In this document: one piece after another, positions 16,858 to 25,239 of the stretch
How positions within the stretch are numbered: the first letter of the stretch is position 1
Layout of the letters: every line of letters starts with the position of its first letter
The notes under the pieces: generated by a model
Told to the model about the DNA's origin: nothing
The model's input: only the letters and a program-made list of their open reading frames with translations
The model's database searches: none
Assembly: GCA_004295085.1 (NCBI GenBank)
Contig: SHNF01000018.1
Span: 1-64,000, forward strand
Direction of reading: 5' to 3'
Source: Planctomycetota bacterium
GTDB taxonomy: Bacteria; Planctomycetota; UBA1135
Length of the DNA: 64,000 bases
Program-made: the position numbers and the translations under genes

Positions 16858-17958
16858 AGACTCCTTCCCCGGAAGGCTCCAGAGTCGGCTGTTGCCCTTG
16901 CCGTGGCGTGAGGGAGGAAGCAAGCCTCGGTGGTGCAGCGTCTGGAGTTCATCCCGAGCAGCACGGGTTCCGATGCCGAGGTGGAGCGCCACTTGCCACG
17001 CCTCCACGTCCTTCCCGCCGAGTTGCTCAAGAGCGACGAGCAAGTCCGCTCCCTGCCGCGCGGGGCGGCCGCCCGTGCTGGCCGGACCCGTGTAGAAGAT
17101 GACCCCGGGCCGGTCCTTGCTCATGGCGAAGCGGAAGGCGCGCGGCTCGGGCGTCGCATGGTTCGCCTTGGTCCAGGTCGCTCCGAAGAGCAGCTCGCCT
17201 TCCTTGCTCCAGCCCTCGCAGTGGCATGCGAGCACCGATGCCACCGCGCCGGTGAGTGCGGTGGAGCCTCGTACGTCGGCCAAGGATGGCCGTCGCCGCG
17301 CGCCGCCGTAGCTCGCCTTCGGCTTGCGCTCGTGGTGGGTTGCAAGGACAGCGCAGCCCGCTTCTGTGACATGCCGAAGCCCCTGGACTAGCTGGCGCAT
17401 GGAGCCGCGGTCATTTTCCTCGCAGTCGTGCATCTCGCTCAAACTGTCCAGGACCACGAGGCGGATGCCGTCCTTCCGGACGCGATCCGCGAGCTGCTCC
17501 GCATCGTGGTAGCCCGCCAGATTGATGCTTTCGCGCATGCAGTCGCGGTGAAGCACCTGCAACAGGCCAGGTCGCACGCCGTAGGGCTCGTGTACGGCAC
17601 GTAGCCTCTCTCTGGCGCGAAAAGCGTTGTACTCCGGAAGGATGACAAGAACGGGTACTGGCTCCTGTTCGACTATCCGCAATGGAGCGCACACCTTGCC
17701 GGCCGCGGTTGCTGCCGCGAAGTTGAGCGCGAACAGCGTCTTGCCGGATGCTGGATTGCCGACGATCAGCCCCAGCTCTCCGCAGTCCAAGAGGCCGGCA
17801 GGGTGCGCGAGTGCAAGTGGAGCAGGAATCTCCCGTTGGATCAGCTCCCAAGCATCCTCGAATTGGAGAGGGGTCGGGCTCTGTGCCTCCGGCATGGGCG
17901 CACCTTCGATCTCTTCTGTGCCGTCGAAGAAGTCAGGCGGAGCGGATTGAGCCTTCAT
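16849..17958 (-). CDS. RepA-like RecA-fold ATPase/helicase
   Basis: This 369-residue AAA_25-type ATPase has Walker A GNPASGKT near residue 65 and Walker B VVLDSLSE near residue 170. An LATHHERKP sensor-like segment follows. A C-terminal winged-helix region (about 295-360) is likely to bind DNA. The family includes plasmid RepA hexameric helicases. The start is ATG 17958, whose ATGA overlaps the stop of the upstream Toprim gene. The GAACGG cluster follows directly. Together with the Toprim protein it forms a plausible replication initiation module. Confidence 0.8.
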   Translation of the reverse strand: MKAQSAPPDFFDGTEEIEGAPMPEAQSPTPLQFEDAWELIQREIPAPLALAHPAGLLDCGELGLIVGNPASGKTLFALNFAAATAAGKVCAPLRIVEQEPVPVLVILPEYNAFRARERLRAVHEPYGVRPGLLQVLHRDCMRESINLAGYHDAEQLADRVRKDGIRLVVLDSLSEMHDCEENDRGSMRQLVQGLRHVTEAGCAVLATHHERKPKASYGGARRRPSLADVRGSTALTGAVASVLACHCEGWSKEGELLFGATWTKANHATPEPRAFRFAMSKDRPGVIFYTGPASTGGRPARQGADLLVALEQLGGKDVEAWQVALHLGIGTRAARDELQTLHHRGLLPPSRHGKGNSRLWSLPGKESER

Positions 17959-18962
17959 ACCTGCGCCTCTCCACGCTTGCGGTAGAGCTTGCACCTCCCG
18001 CTCAGCGTGGCGACGATCTCAGCGGCGTAGCGGTCGCCGGCAGAATCCTGGTGCGTCCACAGAGCGACGCGCGAGCCGTCAGGAATTCGCGACGCGAGTG
18101 CGGCGCTCCAAGAGCCGGCCACAATACCGAAGTGAGCTGGACCCTCCGGGATGTACTCGGGCTGCGAGCTGGCGCGCATCAGGAAGTCCGGGTCCCCTTC
18201 GCTTATGACCACCTCAAGACGCCGCCACCATCGCGGCGGTCCTTCCGCCAGCAGTTGAACCCCGAGCGGGTCGGCCAGCACAAGCCCGGCAGTGGAGAAC
18301 CCGCAGGGCGCAAGTGACTTCGCGGGCTCCGGCAGGCGCACTGCACGGGCGCGAATGGAGGCGAAGCGCCCGCAGGTGTTCCAGGCCCGCAGCAGGATAC
18401 GGTGGCCGGTCTCCCGCCAGGTGCCCTCTGCGCAGCGCGTCCACCGCGGCAGCGGCCCACTCCCCGGCAGAGCCCGAGCCAAGTCCCAGTGCTGCACCGC
18501 CTGCGGATCCAGGTCGCGCGAGCGCAGCCAGGCGGCCGCCTCGGCGTCCTCCGTGACCGGAGCCGAGTCGCGCCAGAGCGCCTCCACCTCATGTTCAGGT
18601 GGCAGGTGCTCGGCCGTAGGACGCAGGCAAGATCGCGGCGCGGTAATGGCAGCGCTGCTGCCTGCGAGACTCTGGAGAGGCCCTCGGGGAGTTCTGGCAC
18701 CGCGCTGGAGACCGCGCCGGACATGCGCAAGGCTCTCGGGCTCTGTCAGCCCGGTGGCCTTTGCGGCGGATAAGAGCAGCACCTCGGCGAGCTCCCGGTC
18801 GAGCAGCCCTGCGGCCACAAGTCCGCCAAGAGCGGCCGCGGCTCGAAAAGTGGCGAGCGCGCGTCCGCCGGGAGCTGCACGCTGCAAGAGGCCCACTTCG
18901 CGCCGGACCGCAGAGGTGACGTAGGCCGAGACCCTTGCGGTCGCCTGCACGCGGCTAGCCAC
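17955..18962 (-). CDS. Toprim-domain (primase-like) protein
   Basis: The 335 residues start at GTG 18962, overlapping the preceding stop by 8 bp. An N-terminal helical region of unclear fold precedes a C-terminal Toprim domain. Its acidic motif is SEGDPDFL (catalytic-type Glu at residue 255), and the second motif is WTHQDSAGDRYAAEI, which matches the DxDxAG pattern with the first Asp replaced by His. Phage and satellite primases often pair this domain with a RecA-like helicase, as here. An upstream in-frame ATG at 19031 is an alternative start that would overlap the small gene before it. Confidence 0.7.
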   Translation of the reverse strand: MASRVQATARVSAYVTSAVRREVGLLQRAAPGGRALATFRAAAALGGLVAAGLLDRELAEVLLLSAAKATGLTEPESLAHVRRGLQRGARTPRGPLQSLAGSSAAITAPRSCLRPTAEHLPPEHEVEALWRDSAPVTEDAEAAAWLRSRDLDPQAVQHWDLARALPGSGPLPRWTRCAEGTWRETGHRILLRAWNTCGRFASIRARAVRLPEPAKSLAPCGFSTAGLVLADPLGVQLLAEGPPRWWRRLEVVISEGDPDFLMRASSQPEYIPEGPAHFGIVAGSWSAALASRIPDGSRVALWTHQDSAGDRYAAEIVATLSGRCKLYRKRGEAQV

Positions 18963-19191
18963 CGCTCTGCTCCGTCTGTCTGCCGTGCTGCTGGCTCGCC
19001 ATGCGGGGGCGCAGAGCGGCAAGTACGGCACCGTTCTCGCACGTCAGGGCTGAGAATGTGGCCTTAGTGCCATTCGGCTTGGCACGAAATAGGACGATGC
19101 GCGGCGCCTGAGATTGGCAGTTGAGTGCCGTGCTCGCAAGGCCGTCTCGACAAGCTAGAGGGCACAGAAGCACCGACAGCTCAGCGAGCAC
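18955..19191 (-). CDS. small protein of unknown function in the replication operon
   Basis: The 78-residue frame begins at GTG 19191, five bases or so after a strong GAGGAG ribosome-binding site. It overlaps the stop of the upstream HTH gene by 11 bp and the start of the Toprim gene by 8 bp. The chain of overlapping starts and stops is the main reason to accept it. The sequence contains two or three Cys and a segment APRIVLFRAKPNGTKATF; no family is recognised. Confidence 0.5.
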   Translation of the reverse strand: MLAELSVLLCPLACRDGLASTALNCQSQAPRIVLFRAKPNGTKATFSALTCENGAVLAALRPRMASQQHGRQTEQSGG

Positions 19192-19387
19192 GGCTCTCCT
19201 CACGCGCCTGCGCGCGTTGGACCTCAGCGCACGGGATATACCAGCGTCCAAGGAGCTTGCGTCCTTTGAACTCTCCACGCTTGACCATCACGCGCACGGT
19301 CTTGGGCGAGCAGCCAAGTACCCTGGCGACTTCATCTGGTGAAAGGAAGTCGCGTGCAAGGGCCAGAGATTCGCGCTTGTCAGTCAT
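19181..19387 (-). CDS. small HTH_17-type DNA-binding protein
   Basis: The 68 residues hold a single excisionase/MerR-like winged HTH: FLSPDEVARVLGCSPKTVRVMVKRGEF, then the wing GRKLLGRWYIP. The start ATG 19387 overlaps the stop of the upstream regulator (ATGACTGA, 8 bp), showing translational coupling. It is similar in design to the Xis-like protein at 16429-16650, so either could be the directionality factor. Confidence 0.7.
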   Translation of the reverse strand: MTDKRESLALARDFLSPDEVARVLGCSPKTVRVMVKRGEFKGRKLLGRWYIPCAEVQRAQAREESRAR

Positions 19388-20201
19388 TCGCATCTTGTTC
19401 TTGGGCTCCCGTTGGGGCAGCATTGCTCGAGTTGTGCGAACTGCCACTCTCGCTCCAAGAACGGACTGCGGAGGCGGCAGCTTCGAGAATGTCGCTAGCC
19501 TTCACTGCCTTGAACACGCGCTCGGCATGATCTACGACCGGCACAAGCAGCAGTGGATTTCCTGAGGGCGAAATGGGCATGCCTCCGACGCCAGCACTCA
19601 GCTCTCGAATCTCAAAGCGTTCTTCCAGGTCCGTGACAAGCAGCAGTGGCTTCGACAGACCGGGGAATAGGGTCAGATGGAGGACAGGCCAGCGTTTGGC
19701 GATGTACGCGCCATAGAATGCGCCGACGGCCTGCTCTCGCGACACTTGGAGATCAGGTCCTATACTCACAGTAATTCCGGAAGTCTCAGATGCGCGGAGA
19801 AGCTCATTTGCGATCCTCAATCCCGTACCGAGGTCGCGGGGATCCGCGAGGCCAAGCTCCCTCATCCGCTTCAGCCGCGCGGCCAAGTCAGAAGCCTGAT
19901 CGTCGGTCTGATACTCCCCGAGCATCCAGCGCAACAGGCGTCTCTGCCTGCGCAGCGGAATTCCGAACTGCCGCTGAATGTCGCTCACAACGGCGACCAC
20001 AATCCCCTGAATGGGAGTGAGCTTTCGCCAACCGCGCGCAGGCCGCTTGTTGGGCAGCATGCCCCGACGATCCCATTCATAGAGTTGGTCTGACGAGAGT
20101 CCGGCTGCACTGCGCAGGTGACTCGCTGTGAGGAGCGGGCGGCACAAAGCGCCAAGGGCATTGGCAGCAGCCACCGTTTGCGGTCGGGCGGACGCGGACA
20201 T
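19380..20201 (-). CDS. MerR-type HTH regulator with C-terminal domain of unknown function
   Basis: The 273-residue protein has an N-terminal MerR-like HTH (SDQLYEWDRRGMLPNKRPARGWRKLT, about residues 37-65). A helical segment follows, and then a beta-rich domain (about 140-235) that may sense a ligand or partner. It is the first gene of the leftward operon. A perfect 14-bp palindrome lies 22-35 bp upstream of its start codon and could be its own operator, consistent with a master regulator of the element. Confidence 0.65.
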   Translation of the reverse strand: MSASARPQTVAAANALGALCRPLLTASHLRSAAGLSSDQLYEWDRRGMLPNKRPARGWRKLTPIQGIVVAVVSDIQRQFGIPLRRQRRLLRWMLGEYQTDDQASDLAARLKRMRELGLADPRDLGTGLRIANELLRASETSGITVSIGPDLQVSREQAVGAFYGAYIAKRWPVLHLTLFPGLSKPLLLVTDLEERFEIRELSAGVGGMPISPSGNPLLLVPVVDHAERVFKAVKASDILEAAASAVRSWSESGSSHNSSNAAPTGAQEQDAND

Positions 20202-20222
20202 GTTGGGACATCATGATAAAAG

Positions 20223-20236
20223 CCGGACTAGTCCGG
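20223..20236. promoter_or_regulatory. 14-bp perfect palindrome upstream of the MerR-like gene
   Basis: CCGGACTAGTCCGG is fully self-complementary and lies in the upstream region of the replication operon. It is a likely operator for the MerR-like regulator. Confidence 0.55.
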
Positions 20237-20812
20237 GATCCAGTGTTATTTGTAAGACCTGACCTAAAATGGACTTAGGAGCGCTCTTGGTGCAATCTGA
20301 GCACACTGTGGTGCAATGTTGGCGTCCAAGTCTGCCTCATGGTGCAGCGGCCTGCCGGGACAGATCGCCGGCCGATAGAGAAGAGACGGCGGCGTACTCC
20401 GCATTGCGCCCCGGCGCAATTCCGCCAGTCGCTAATAGGCGCCTCGCGCCGGCGTAGCGTAGACATCTGGCGTCCGACAATCGGAAACTGTTGACGGCTA
20501 CTTTGAGACAACTCGGCCCAACCTGGCCGTGCGAGGCCAACTTCAAGTCTCGCGGCGCGTTGTAGAACGGCTCGGGCTTGCTAGGCGGAACAGGATTCCG
20601 ACCGAGTTCGAGGAAAGGAGTCCCTGGCGCGCGAGGCTGGGGCCCACATCACGCTCGAGCCGGGGGCGGCACTCCCCCATGCCACCCCTGCGGTGGGGGG
20701 CTCGAGAGACTCGCTTCGGAATCGCAGGTCCAACGTGAGCTTGGTTCCCCCTGGGGGGAGATTGGCCACCGTCGGCACTTCCGCTAGTCCGCGCCGCGGG
20801 GTGGTGCGGGGC
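20237..20812. other. non-coding stretch with an extended inverted repeat
   Basis: No convincing gene is present. At 20654-20661 and 20699-20706 there is a perfect 8-bp inverted repeat (CTCGAGCC/GGCTCGAG). The 37 bp between the arms contain further G/C-rich self-complementary runs, so a long hairpin can form about 105 bp beyond the stop codon of the second recombinase. It could be a terminator for that gene or a recombination site. The small frames in this region do not look like proteins. Confidence 0.4.
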
Positions 20813-21805
20813 CTACCAGTTGCCGACGACCGATCGGACGGCCGACGAGCGCTTCGCGTAGCGGCGGGCGGTGTCGAGGCTCGCGTGGCCGAGGTGGTCC
20901 GCAACGGTGCCGAGGTCGTTGGTCTCTGCGTAGAGGCGCGCGCCGGCGGCATGCCGCAGTGCGTGGACCCCCTTCCAAGCGACCCCAGCCCGTCTGGCAA
21001 GGCGCTGGAGCAGCGCGCGCAAGCCAGGCACGGTCAGGTTCAGGATTCGCTGCCCATCGGACTGGGGGCCCTGTGAAGCGCGCAGTTCGGATAGCGAGGC
21101 CGCCAGCGAGCCGGAGAGGTTCACGTCTCGATCCTTCCGGCCCTTCCCGCGGCGGACGCGCAAGCGCTTGCCAGCGAGGTCGACGGCGCCCCACGGCAGG
21201 ACAGCAGCCTCGGAGATCCGCAGTCCAGCGTGAGCACCGAGCAGGAGCGCCACGCGCTCACGCACGCCAGCGACCGCGAGTAGCGCCGCGAGGTCCTCCT
21301 CGGTGTACGGAGGGCACTTGTCCCAGGCTTCGGTAGGGTCGGAGGCGGTGCGCACGCCGGCGAAGGGGTCTGCTTCCGTAGCTCCGGACCAGCGCAGCGC
21401 CGCGTACAAGGCGCGGCCCGCGGCCAAGCGCACGCGTACGGTCGCCGGGCTCAAGCTGCGACCCTCCAGGGTCCGCACGAAGAGCGCCCCCCAATCTTGC
21501 GGCGGCCGGAGGACTGAGGCGCCGGTCTCGTTGGCGAACTCCAGGAGCTCTGCCACTCCCTGGCGGTAGGAGCGAAGCGTGTGGCTAGACACGGCGGCGC
21601 CGGCGCGTCCGTGGAGCGCTAGGTGCCCGGACAGCACCTCGAACAGCCGGCCCGGATCGCGGTCCCCGGCGGCTGCAGCGGCCAGGCGGTGGCGCTCCGC
21701 AGCATCCAACTCGGCCCAAGTGCGAGCGAGCGCCAGGGCGCCGGCAGGCACCCGGCGGGCGAGCACACGGGAGGGAGCCGGCTCCGGGGTGGGGTCCTCA
21801 GACAT
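20813..21805 (-). CDS. second tyrosine recombinase (XerC/D-like)
   Basis: The 330 residues have an N-terminal SAM-like core-binding domain (about 80-165) and a complete catalytic set. These are R196 (GLRISE), H281 and R284 (HALRH), the GH of DHLGH, and Y316 (RRYAKR). ATG 21805 was chosen because the longer frame to 21865 begins in non-coding-looking sequence, and an inverted repeat sits just upstream. It is unlike the first integrase and lacks that protein's long N-terminal extension. Possible roles are dimer resolution of a replicating form, or a remnant of another element. Confidence 0.85.
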   Translation of the reverse strand: MSEDPTPEPAPSRVLARRVPAGALALARTWAELDAAERHRLAAAAAGDRDPGRLFEVLSGHLALHGRAGAAVSSHTLRSYRQGVAELLEFANETGASVLRPPQDWGALFVRTLEGRSLSPATVRVRLAAGRALYAALRWSGATEADPFAGVRTASDPTEAWDKCPPYTEEDLAALLAVAGVRERVALLLGAHAGLRISEAAVLPWGAVDLAGKRLRVRRGKGRKDRDVNLSGSLAASLSELRASQGPQSDGQRILNLTVPGLRALLQRLARRAGVAWKGVHALRHAAGARLYAETNDLGTVADHLGHASLDTARRYAKRSSAVRSVVGNW

Positions 21806-21808
21806 GTA

Positions 21809-21828
21809 GAGATAATAGCACTTATCTC
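21809..21828. promoter_or_regulatory. inverted repeat just upstream of the second recombinase
   Basis: GAGATAA-N6-TTATCTC, with perfect 7-bp arms, ends 4 bp before the recombinase ATG. It would act as an operator or as an mRNA hairpin that hides the start. The remaining 260 bp up to the helicase gene hold no other recognised signal. Confidence 0.5.
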
Positions 21829-22085
21829 CATAAACACAACCATGAGCCCCCTGTCTAGCAGCCACTCCTCGAGCGCGACGGCGCTACTGTTGCGAGAGGG
21901 CGGCCTGGACAGAACCGCTGTCCAACCTTGCGCCCCCCCTTCTCCATTCTCCATGGCGGACCACCTTGAGGCGCCCGACGCGCGGGCCAAGGGTCGACGC
22001 GGGCCTATGTCACCATCGGTCTCAGTTTGGGGTCGTCGCTACCTGTGGCATGCGACTCGGACGCTTTGTTGAATAACTGACAGCG

Positions 22086-25000
22086 ATGCCTTCCGACAGC
22101 AAGGGCCGCGACCTCTTCATCGTCGACAACAGCGTCTCCGGCTGGACCGGCCTCCGGTACCTGGAGGAGTGGTCGAGTATCGCGAAGGCGTTCGACATCG
22201 CGACAGGCTACTTCGAGATTGGCGCCCTTTTGGCCCTCGACGGCAAGTGGCAGCAGCTCGACAAGATCCGGATCCTGATGGGCGCTGAGACGACTCATCG
22301 CACGCGCAAGGCCCTGCTCGATGCGGTGCGGGACAGAGCACTCCAGATCCTCGACGGCAGCATCGAAGCGGACAAGGGCGTCAACCCTTTTCTGCACGGT
22401 GTACCGGCGATCCTCGAAGGGCTGCGCTCCGGCCAAATCGAGTGCCGCGTCTATGACAAGGACAAGTTTCACGCGAAGGCGTACATCACACAAGCGAAGC
22501 TCGAAGTGGTCGGCGCACAGGCTCTGGTCGGCTCGAGCAACTTCACGGTGCCTGGTCTCACCAGGAACATCGAGCTGAACATCCAGGTCCAGAGCGCCCG
22601 CGAAGTCGCGCAGCTCCAGGAGTGGTTCGAGTCACACTGGAACGACGCAACCGAGGTGACCGACGCCGTCATCGAGACAATCTCGCGGCACACCCAACTG
22701 TACACGCCGTTCGATGTCTACGCGAAGGCGCTGCAGGAGTTCTTCCGCGGCCACGAGCTCACGGCGAGCGAGTGGGACGAAACCCGTTCGAAGATGTTCC
22801 CGCGCATCGACCGCTACCAGAAGGAGGCTTACTGGGCGCTCATGAAGATCGCCCGCCAGCACGGCGGAGCGTTCCTGTGCGACGGTGTCGGTCTAGGGAA
22901 GACCTTTGTCGGTCTCATGCTGATCGAACGGCTGATCCTCCACGAAGGAAGGCGTGTTGTCTTGTTTGCGCCCAAGGCAACGAAGGAGGGCGTCTGGGAG
23001 CCCCATCTCCGCGAGTGGCTTCCGCATATAGGTGGCGTTGGGGGTGGTGCCGATTTCAGCAACCTGGCGGTCTTCAGCCACACAGACCTGGGGCGCAAGG
23101 GCGACTTCCCGGAGCGCTTCCGTCGCATCGCCGAACTGGCGGACGTGGTGGTGATCGACGAGGCCCACCATTTCCGCAACCTCGGCTCGCGGGGCAGCGA
23201 GGAGGACGTCAAGGAGCCCTCGCGCTACTACCGCCTCTATGAGCTGCTGAGCAACGCGGAGCGGCCGAAGACAGTCTTCATGCTCACGGCTACGCCGATC
23301 AACAATCGGCTCAGCGACTTCCGCCACATGGCGGAGCTGTTCACGCATCGGGATGAGACCTACTTCGCGCGGACTCTGGGAGTCAACAACTTGCGCGCCC
23401 ACTTCAACCAGATGGAGAAAGCCCTTCGCGGCCGCGTAGGGCACGACCTGATCGACGTTTCCGAACACATGACCGAGGCGCAGGAGATCCTCTTTACTGA
23501 CGAGATCTTCCGCCACATCGTCGTGCAGCGCAGCCGCGCCTACGCGCGCGAAAGCCAGCTCCGCGAATCCGGCAAGGCTACCTCCTTCCCGGAGCGCAAG
23601 GCGCCACAGGTAGCAGAGTACTCGATCCGCAAGACGTATGGCCGGCTGCTCGACATGTTCGAGAACGCGTTCACCCGAAAGAACCCGCTCTTCACGCTGC
23701 CGATGTACTACCCGCTGGCGTGGTACGAGGGTCCCGACAAAAGCATTGATCGGATCGAGGAGAACCGGCAGAAGCAGGTCGTCGGCCTCATCCGCACAAA
23801 CTTCCTCAAGCGTTTCGAGAGTTCAGTCACGGCGTTCGAGCTTTCCTGCGACCGGCTGCTCCAGAAGCTGTTGGCGTTTCTGGAAGTCCACAGCGAGACG
23901 ATGACCGAGAAGAAGAAGCTGGAGCATTGGAAGACCGATAGCGCCGAGGCGCTCGGCTACGCTCGACGGCGGCAGCTCGAACTCTGGGGCGAGGATGGCG
24001 AGGAGTCCGAGGACGAGGATATCGTCCCGCAGGAGCTGCTCGACGCCGTCGCGCACCTAAGACGCGATGAGTACGACGTCTCCGCCATGATGGCGGAGAC
24101 GTTCCGGGATCTCGACCAGCTCGTTCACTTCATCGCCGAAGCCCGGAAGTTCGAGCCGAGGCACGACGACAAGCTCCAGAAGCTCATCCGCCTGCTCCAG
24201 TCCAAGGAACTCGCAGGCCAGAAGGTCCTGATCTTCACTGAGTTCGCCGACACGGCGCGCTACCTGAAGCGCCAGCTCGACCAGGCCGGCATCGACGGCG
24301 TGGCCCAGGTGGACAGCGCCACCAAGGCCAACAGAGCCGACGTCATCCAGCGGTTCTCCCCGTACTACAACGGCACCTCGTCGTCGGCGCTCAACGAGAA
24401 GGGCCGCGCCGAGATCCGCGTCCTCATCTCGACCGACGTTCTGTCGGAAGGCCTCAATCTCCAAGACTCGTCGCGGATGATCAACTACGACATCCATTGG
24501 AACCCGGTGCGACTGATGCAGCGCATTGGCCGCGTGGACCGGCGCATGAACCCCGAAGTCGAGAAGCGTCTCGTCGCCGATCACCCGGATGTCGCTTCGT
24601 CCCGCGGCAAAGTGAGCTTCTGGAACTTCCTGCCGCCCGAGGAACTCAACGAAATCCTGTCGCTCTACACGAAGGTTACGCAGAAGACGCTGCTCATCTC
24701 GAAGACGCTTGGCATCGAGGGAAAGAAGCTGCTCACGCCCGAGGACGACTTCGAGGCGCTGAAGGAATTCAACCACGCCTACGAAGGCACGCGGACGGCG
24801 GTCGAGGACATGCACCTCGAGTACCAGGCGCTGCTCCAGGGCGATCCGGGGCTGGAGGTGCGGCTCATGCGCCTCCCTGGCTCCGTCTTCAGCGGCCGCG
24901 AGCGTCCGGCGAAGGGCAGTCGGGGTGTCTTCTTCTGCTATGCGCTCCCCGCCCTGGACAAGGAGACTGACGAGTTCACCGAGGAGGCGGGCACCACCCG

Positions 25001-25235
25001 CTGGTACCTCTTCGACCTCGACCGCGGTGCCATCCTCGAGGAGCCCGGCGAGATCGCGGCGAGCATCCGCTCCAAGCCCGACACGCCGCGCAAATGCACC
25101 ACTGAGGAGAAGACGCTCGTCGAGATCCGCGGCAAGGTCGACAAACACATCAAGAACACATACCTGAAGCGCGTGGACGCCCCGGTGGGTGTCAAGCCGA
25201 AGCTGCGCTGCTGGATGGAGCTGAACGAGGGCTGA
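22086..25235 (+). CDS. PLD-nuclease/SNF2-type SF2 helicase fusion
   Basis: This is a 1049-residue DNA translocase with an attached nuclease-like domain. The N-terminal domain has phospholipase-D-type motifs, H129xK131 and GSSN (149-152), followed by an acidic NIELN segment. This resembles the NgoFVII/BfiI-type single-motif PLD nucleases. The helicase part has Walker A GVGLGKT (267-273), DEAH (358-361), a TATPINNR motif, and the C-terminal motif VI QRIGRVDR starting at residue 812. The methyltransferase gene follows after 4 bp. A role as the motor and nuclease of a restriction-type system is inferred. Simple DNA repair is less likely given the neighbours. Confidence 0.88.
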   Translation: MPSDSKGRDLFIVDNSVSGWTGLRYLEEWSSIAKAFDIATGYFEIGALLALDGKWQQLDKIRILMGAETTHRTRKALLDAVRDRALQILDGSIEADKGVNPFLHGVPAILEGLRSGQIECRVYDKDKFHAKAYITQAKLEVVGAQALVGSSNFTVPGLTRNIELNIQVQSAREVAQLQEWFESHWNDATEVTDAVIETISRHTQLYTPFDVYAKALQEFFRGHELTASEWDETRSKMFPRIDRYQKEAYWALMKIARQHGGAFLCDGVGLGKTFVGLMLIERLILHEGRRVVLFAPKATKEGVWEPHLREWLPHIGGVGGGADFSNLAVFSHTDLGRKGDFPERFRRIAELADVVVIDEAHHFRNLGSRGSEEDVKEPSRYYRLYELLSNAERPKTVFMLTATPINNRLSDFRHMAELFTHRDETYFARTLGVNNLRAHFNQMEKALRGRVGHDLIDVSEHMTEAQEILFTDEIFRHIVVQRSRAYARESQLRESGKATSFPERKAPQVAEYSIRKTYGRLLDMFENAFTRKNPLFTLPMYYPLAWYEGPDKSIDRIEENRQKQVVGLIRTNFLKRFESSVTAFELSCDRLLQKLLAFLEVHSETMTEKKKLEHWKTDSAEALGYARRRQLELWGEDGEESEDEDIVPQELLDAVAHLRRDEYDVSAMMAETFRDLDQLVHFIAEARKFEPRHDDKLQKLIRLLQSKELAGQKVLIFTEFADTARYLKRQLDQAGIDGVAQVDSATKANRADVIQRFSPYYNGTSSSALNEKGRAEIRVLISTDVLSEGLNLQDSSRMINYDIHWNPVRLMQRIGRVDRRMNPEVEKRLVADHPDVASSRGKVSFWNFLPPEELNEILSLYTKVTQKTLLISKTLGIEGKKLLTPEDDFEALKEFNHAYEGTRTAVEDMHLEYQALLQGDPGLEVRLMRLPGSVFSGRERPAKGSRGVFFCYALPALDKETDEFTEEAGTTRWYLFDLDRGAILEEPGEIAASIRSKPDTPRKCTTEEKTLVEIRGKVDKHIKNTYLKRVDAPVGVKPKLRCWMELNEG

Positions 25236-25239
25236 TCCG

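Noticed and set aside
20640..20720. integron attC site
   Set aside because: The inverted repeat lacks the GTTRRRY core boxes, and the nearby recombinase does not show the IntI-specific insertion by eye.
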